DNA from: Seminavis robusta
Taxonomy: Eukaryota; Bacillariophyta; Bacillariophyceae; Naviculales; Naviculaceae
Reading direction: 5' to 3'
Length of the DNA: 30,325 bases
Assembly (NCBI GenBank): GCA_903772945.1
Contig: CAICTM010001382.1
Span: forward strand, 1 to 30,325
Shown: one piece after another, positions 29,310 through 30,325 of the stretch
How positions within the stretch are numbered: position 1 is the stretch's first letter
How the letters are laid out: every line of letters starts with the position of its first letter
The notes under the pieces: model-generated
The model's database searches: none
What the model saw: only the letters and a program-made list of their open reading frames with translations
Told to the model about the DNA's origin: nothing
Made by a program: the position numbers and the translations under genes

Positions 29310-30325
29310 ATGGCCGACGATAAGTTTGACGATGAGCCTCTCAACACAGACAATGGTGCTGGGCGACCTCCACAACGCGAGCACAAGTACTCTACTGCAG
29401 ACATGAAGCCAGAGAATCCTTGGAAGCGGATCTGCTGTACCATTTTGACTTGTCTCGTTTGTATCGCCATCATGATTCTCATCTCCCTTCTCATGCAAAA
29501 GCTCTTCGATCCACCCGAAGGTAGGTTGTTCCTTCCACTACATTGTTTTTTGTTATCTTTGTAGGAACTTGTTCTGAGCTCATTTTCAATCGATGCGATG
29601 CTCCTCAACCATTATCCAACTTCCTATTAATGGCTACCAAAAGATGAGGACTGGTCTGATGATGCCGTGAATGCAACGGATGATGATATTGTGGGAGTCG
29701 CAGGTGCATTGACCGGCGCAGCCGCTACACTCCCTAAGAATATGGCATTCATCGAAGACGTTTGTTCCGAAGCACGCATTGGAGAAGACGATACTGCAGC
29801 CTGTGAAGCTGCCTGTACTCCTGCTAAGGACTGTTGCAACCCCTATTCTGGTGGTGGCAATAGTACTTGCTTTGAAGGAGAACAAACTGGATGCTTTGCC
29901 TATTCCAAGTGTCACTCCTTGACTGGTTTCTTTGATGCTGCTCATAATGATTTGGATCGAGTCTGTAGCAAAGCCAGCCTTGAAATCAACCGGGAAGAGT
30001 GCGAACAGGCGTGCTCCTCTCTTTCCTGTTGCTACCAGGAATCGGAATCTTGTGTCGCTAAACATTTCGAGGCATGCTTGGATTATGCGGCTTGTCAAAA
30101 TCTGAAAGAAGACTCTATTGGTGTGGCACCCATGGATTTGGATGAAACCTGTGAAAGGTCGTCACCTGTCTGCAAGAGAGAGTGTAAGGATGCTCTTTGT
30201 TGCTCCGATCCAAATTCGAAATGCTACCGCGAAAACTTTGTGGCGTGTCTTTCCTACATGTACTCAGCTTGCACTGGCCATTCCGATACCAAAATCACTG
30301 TGGCACCTATCAATTCTCGAGTGAA
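29310..30325 (+). CDS. Membrane-anchored protein with three 8-cysteine modules, C-terminus beyond window
   Basis: Two exons so far, 29310-29520 and 29644-30325 (open at the edge), with a 123-bp phase-1 intron. Residues 1-40 are polar and acidic. Residues about 41-62 ('ICCTILTCLVCIAIMILISL') form one transmembrane segment with no cleavage site, suggesting a type II anchor. The outer part carries three tandem modules with the same cysteine order: C, C-x3-C, x4-5, CC, x6-10, C-x7-C-x5-7-C. Each has eight cysteines, enough for four disulfides, and each begins around 'VCSEA', 'VCSKA' and 'TCERS'. I do not recognise the module; similar cysteine-rich surface proteins are common in diatoms. The N-linked site NST lies in module 1. 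A cell-surface or endomembrane role is inferred. Confidence 0.75.

Overview
The window is nuclear DNA from a photosynthetic stramenopile, most likely a diatom. Three things point there: short spliceosomal introns of about 70-170 bp with GT..AG ends, a plastid-type pre-sequence with a signal peptide followed by an AAA|F cleavage site, and several families typical of diatoms (a DVLCGRGG-type DUF6824 protein, diatom-style ankyrin proteins and an F-box-like protein with 'NGCPWD' repeats). The species cannot be fixed from the sequence alone; a pennate diatom is a guess.

Layout from left to right: (1) the 5' part of a Nup35/Nup53-type nucleoporin (-); (2) a small secreted cysteine-rich protein (+); (3) a very large BRCA2 homologue (-) with an N-terminal RanBP2-type zinc finger, about 24 tandem BRC-like repeats and a helical/OB-fold DNA-binding region; (4) a DUF6824 protein with two micro-exons (-); (5) the KEOPS subunit Pcc1 (+); (6) an F-box-like 'NGCPWD' repeat protein (-); (7) a tail-anchored FKBP/TPR protein of FKBP8 type (+); (8) ribosomal protein uL2/RPL8 (-); (9) DNA primase large subunit PRIM2 (+); (10) the rRNA-processing factor UTP23 (-); (11) a Get1/WRB-like membrane protein (+); (12) a plastid-targeted ABC1/ADCK-type kinase-like protein with a 15-nt micro-exon (-); (13) an ankyrin protein (+); (14) a broken partial copy of gene 12 (-); (15) the start of a membrane-anchored protein with three 8-cysteine modules (+).

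Genes alternate strand almost perfectly, so most promoters are shared divergent regions of about 330-710 bp and most 3' ends converge. Most of the window is housekeeping (replication, repair, ribosome biogenesis, tRNA modification, nuclear pore, ER insertion, plastid quinone metabolism) and does not form a pathway cluster.

The most notable object is the BRCA2 gene. Its central array of 129-bp (43-aa) BRC units is nearly homogeneous, and ten consecutive units carry only small deletions, 22 nt in total. If every unit were 129 bp, the reading frame would run intact from ATG to stop (about 2,735 aa). This looks more like an unpolished long-read repeat than a dead gene. The next most interesting features are the micro-exons that encode signature or catalytic motifs. 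I do not see a mobile element, CRISPR array, tRNA or rRNA in the window.
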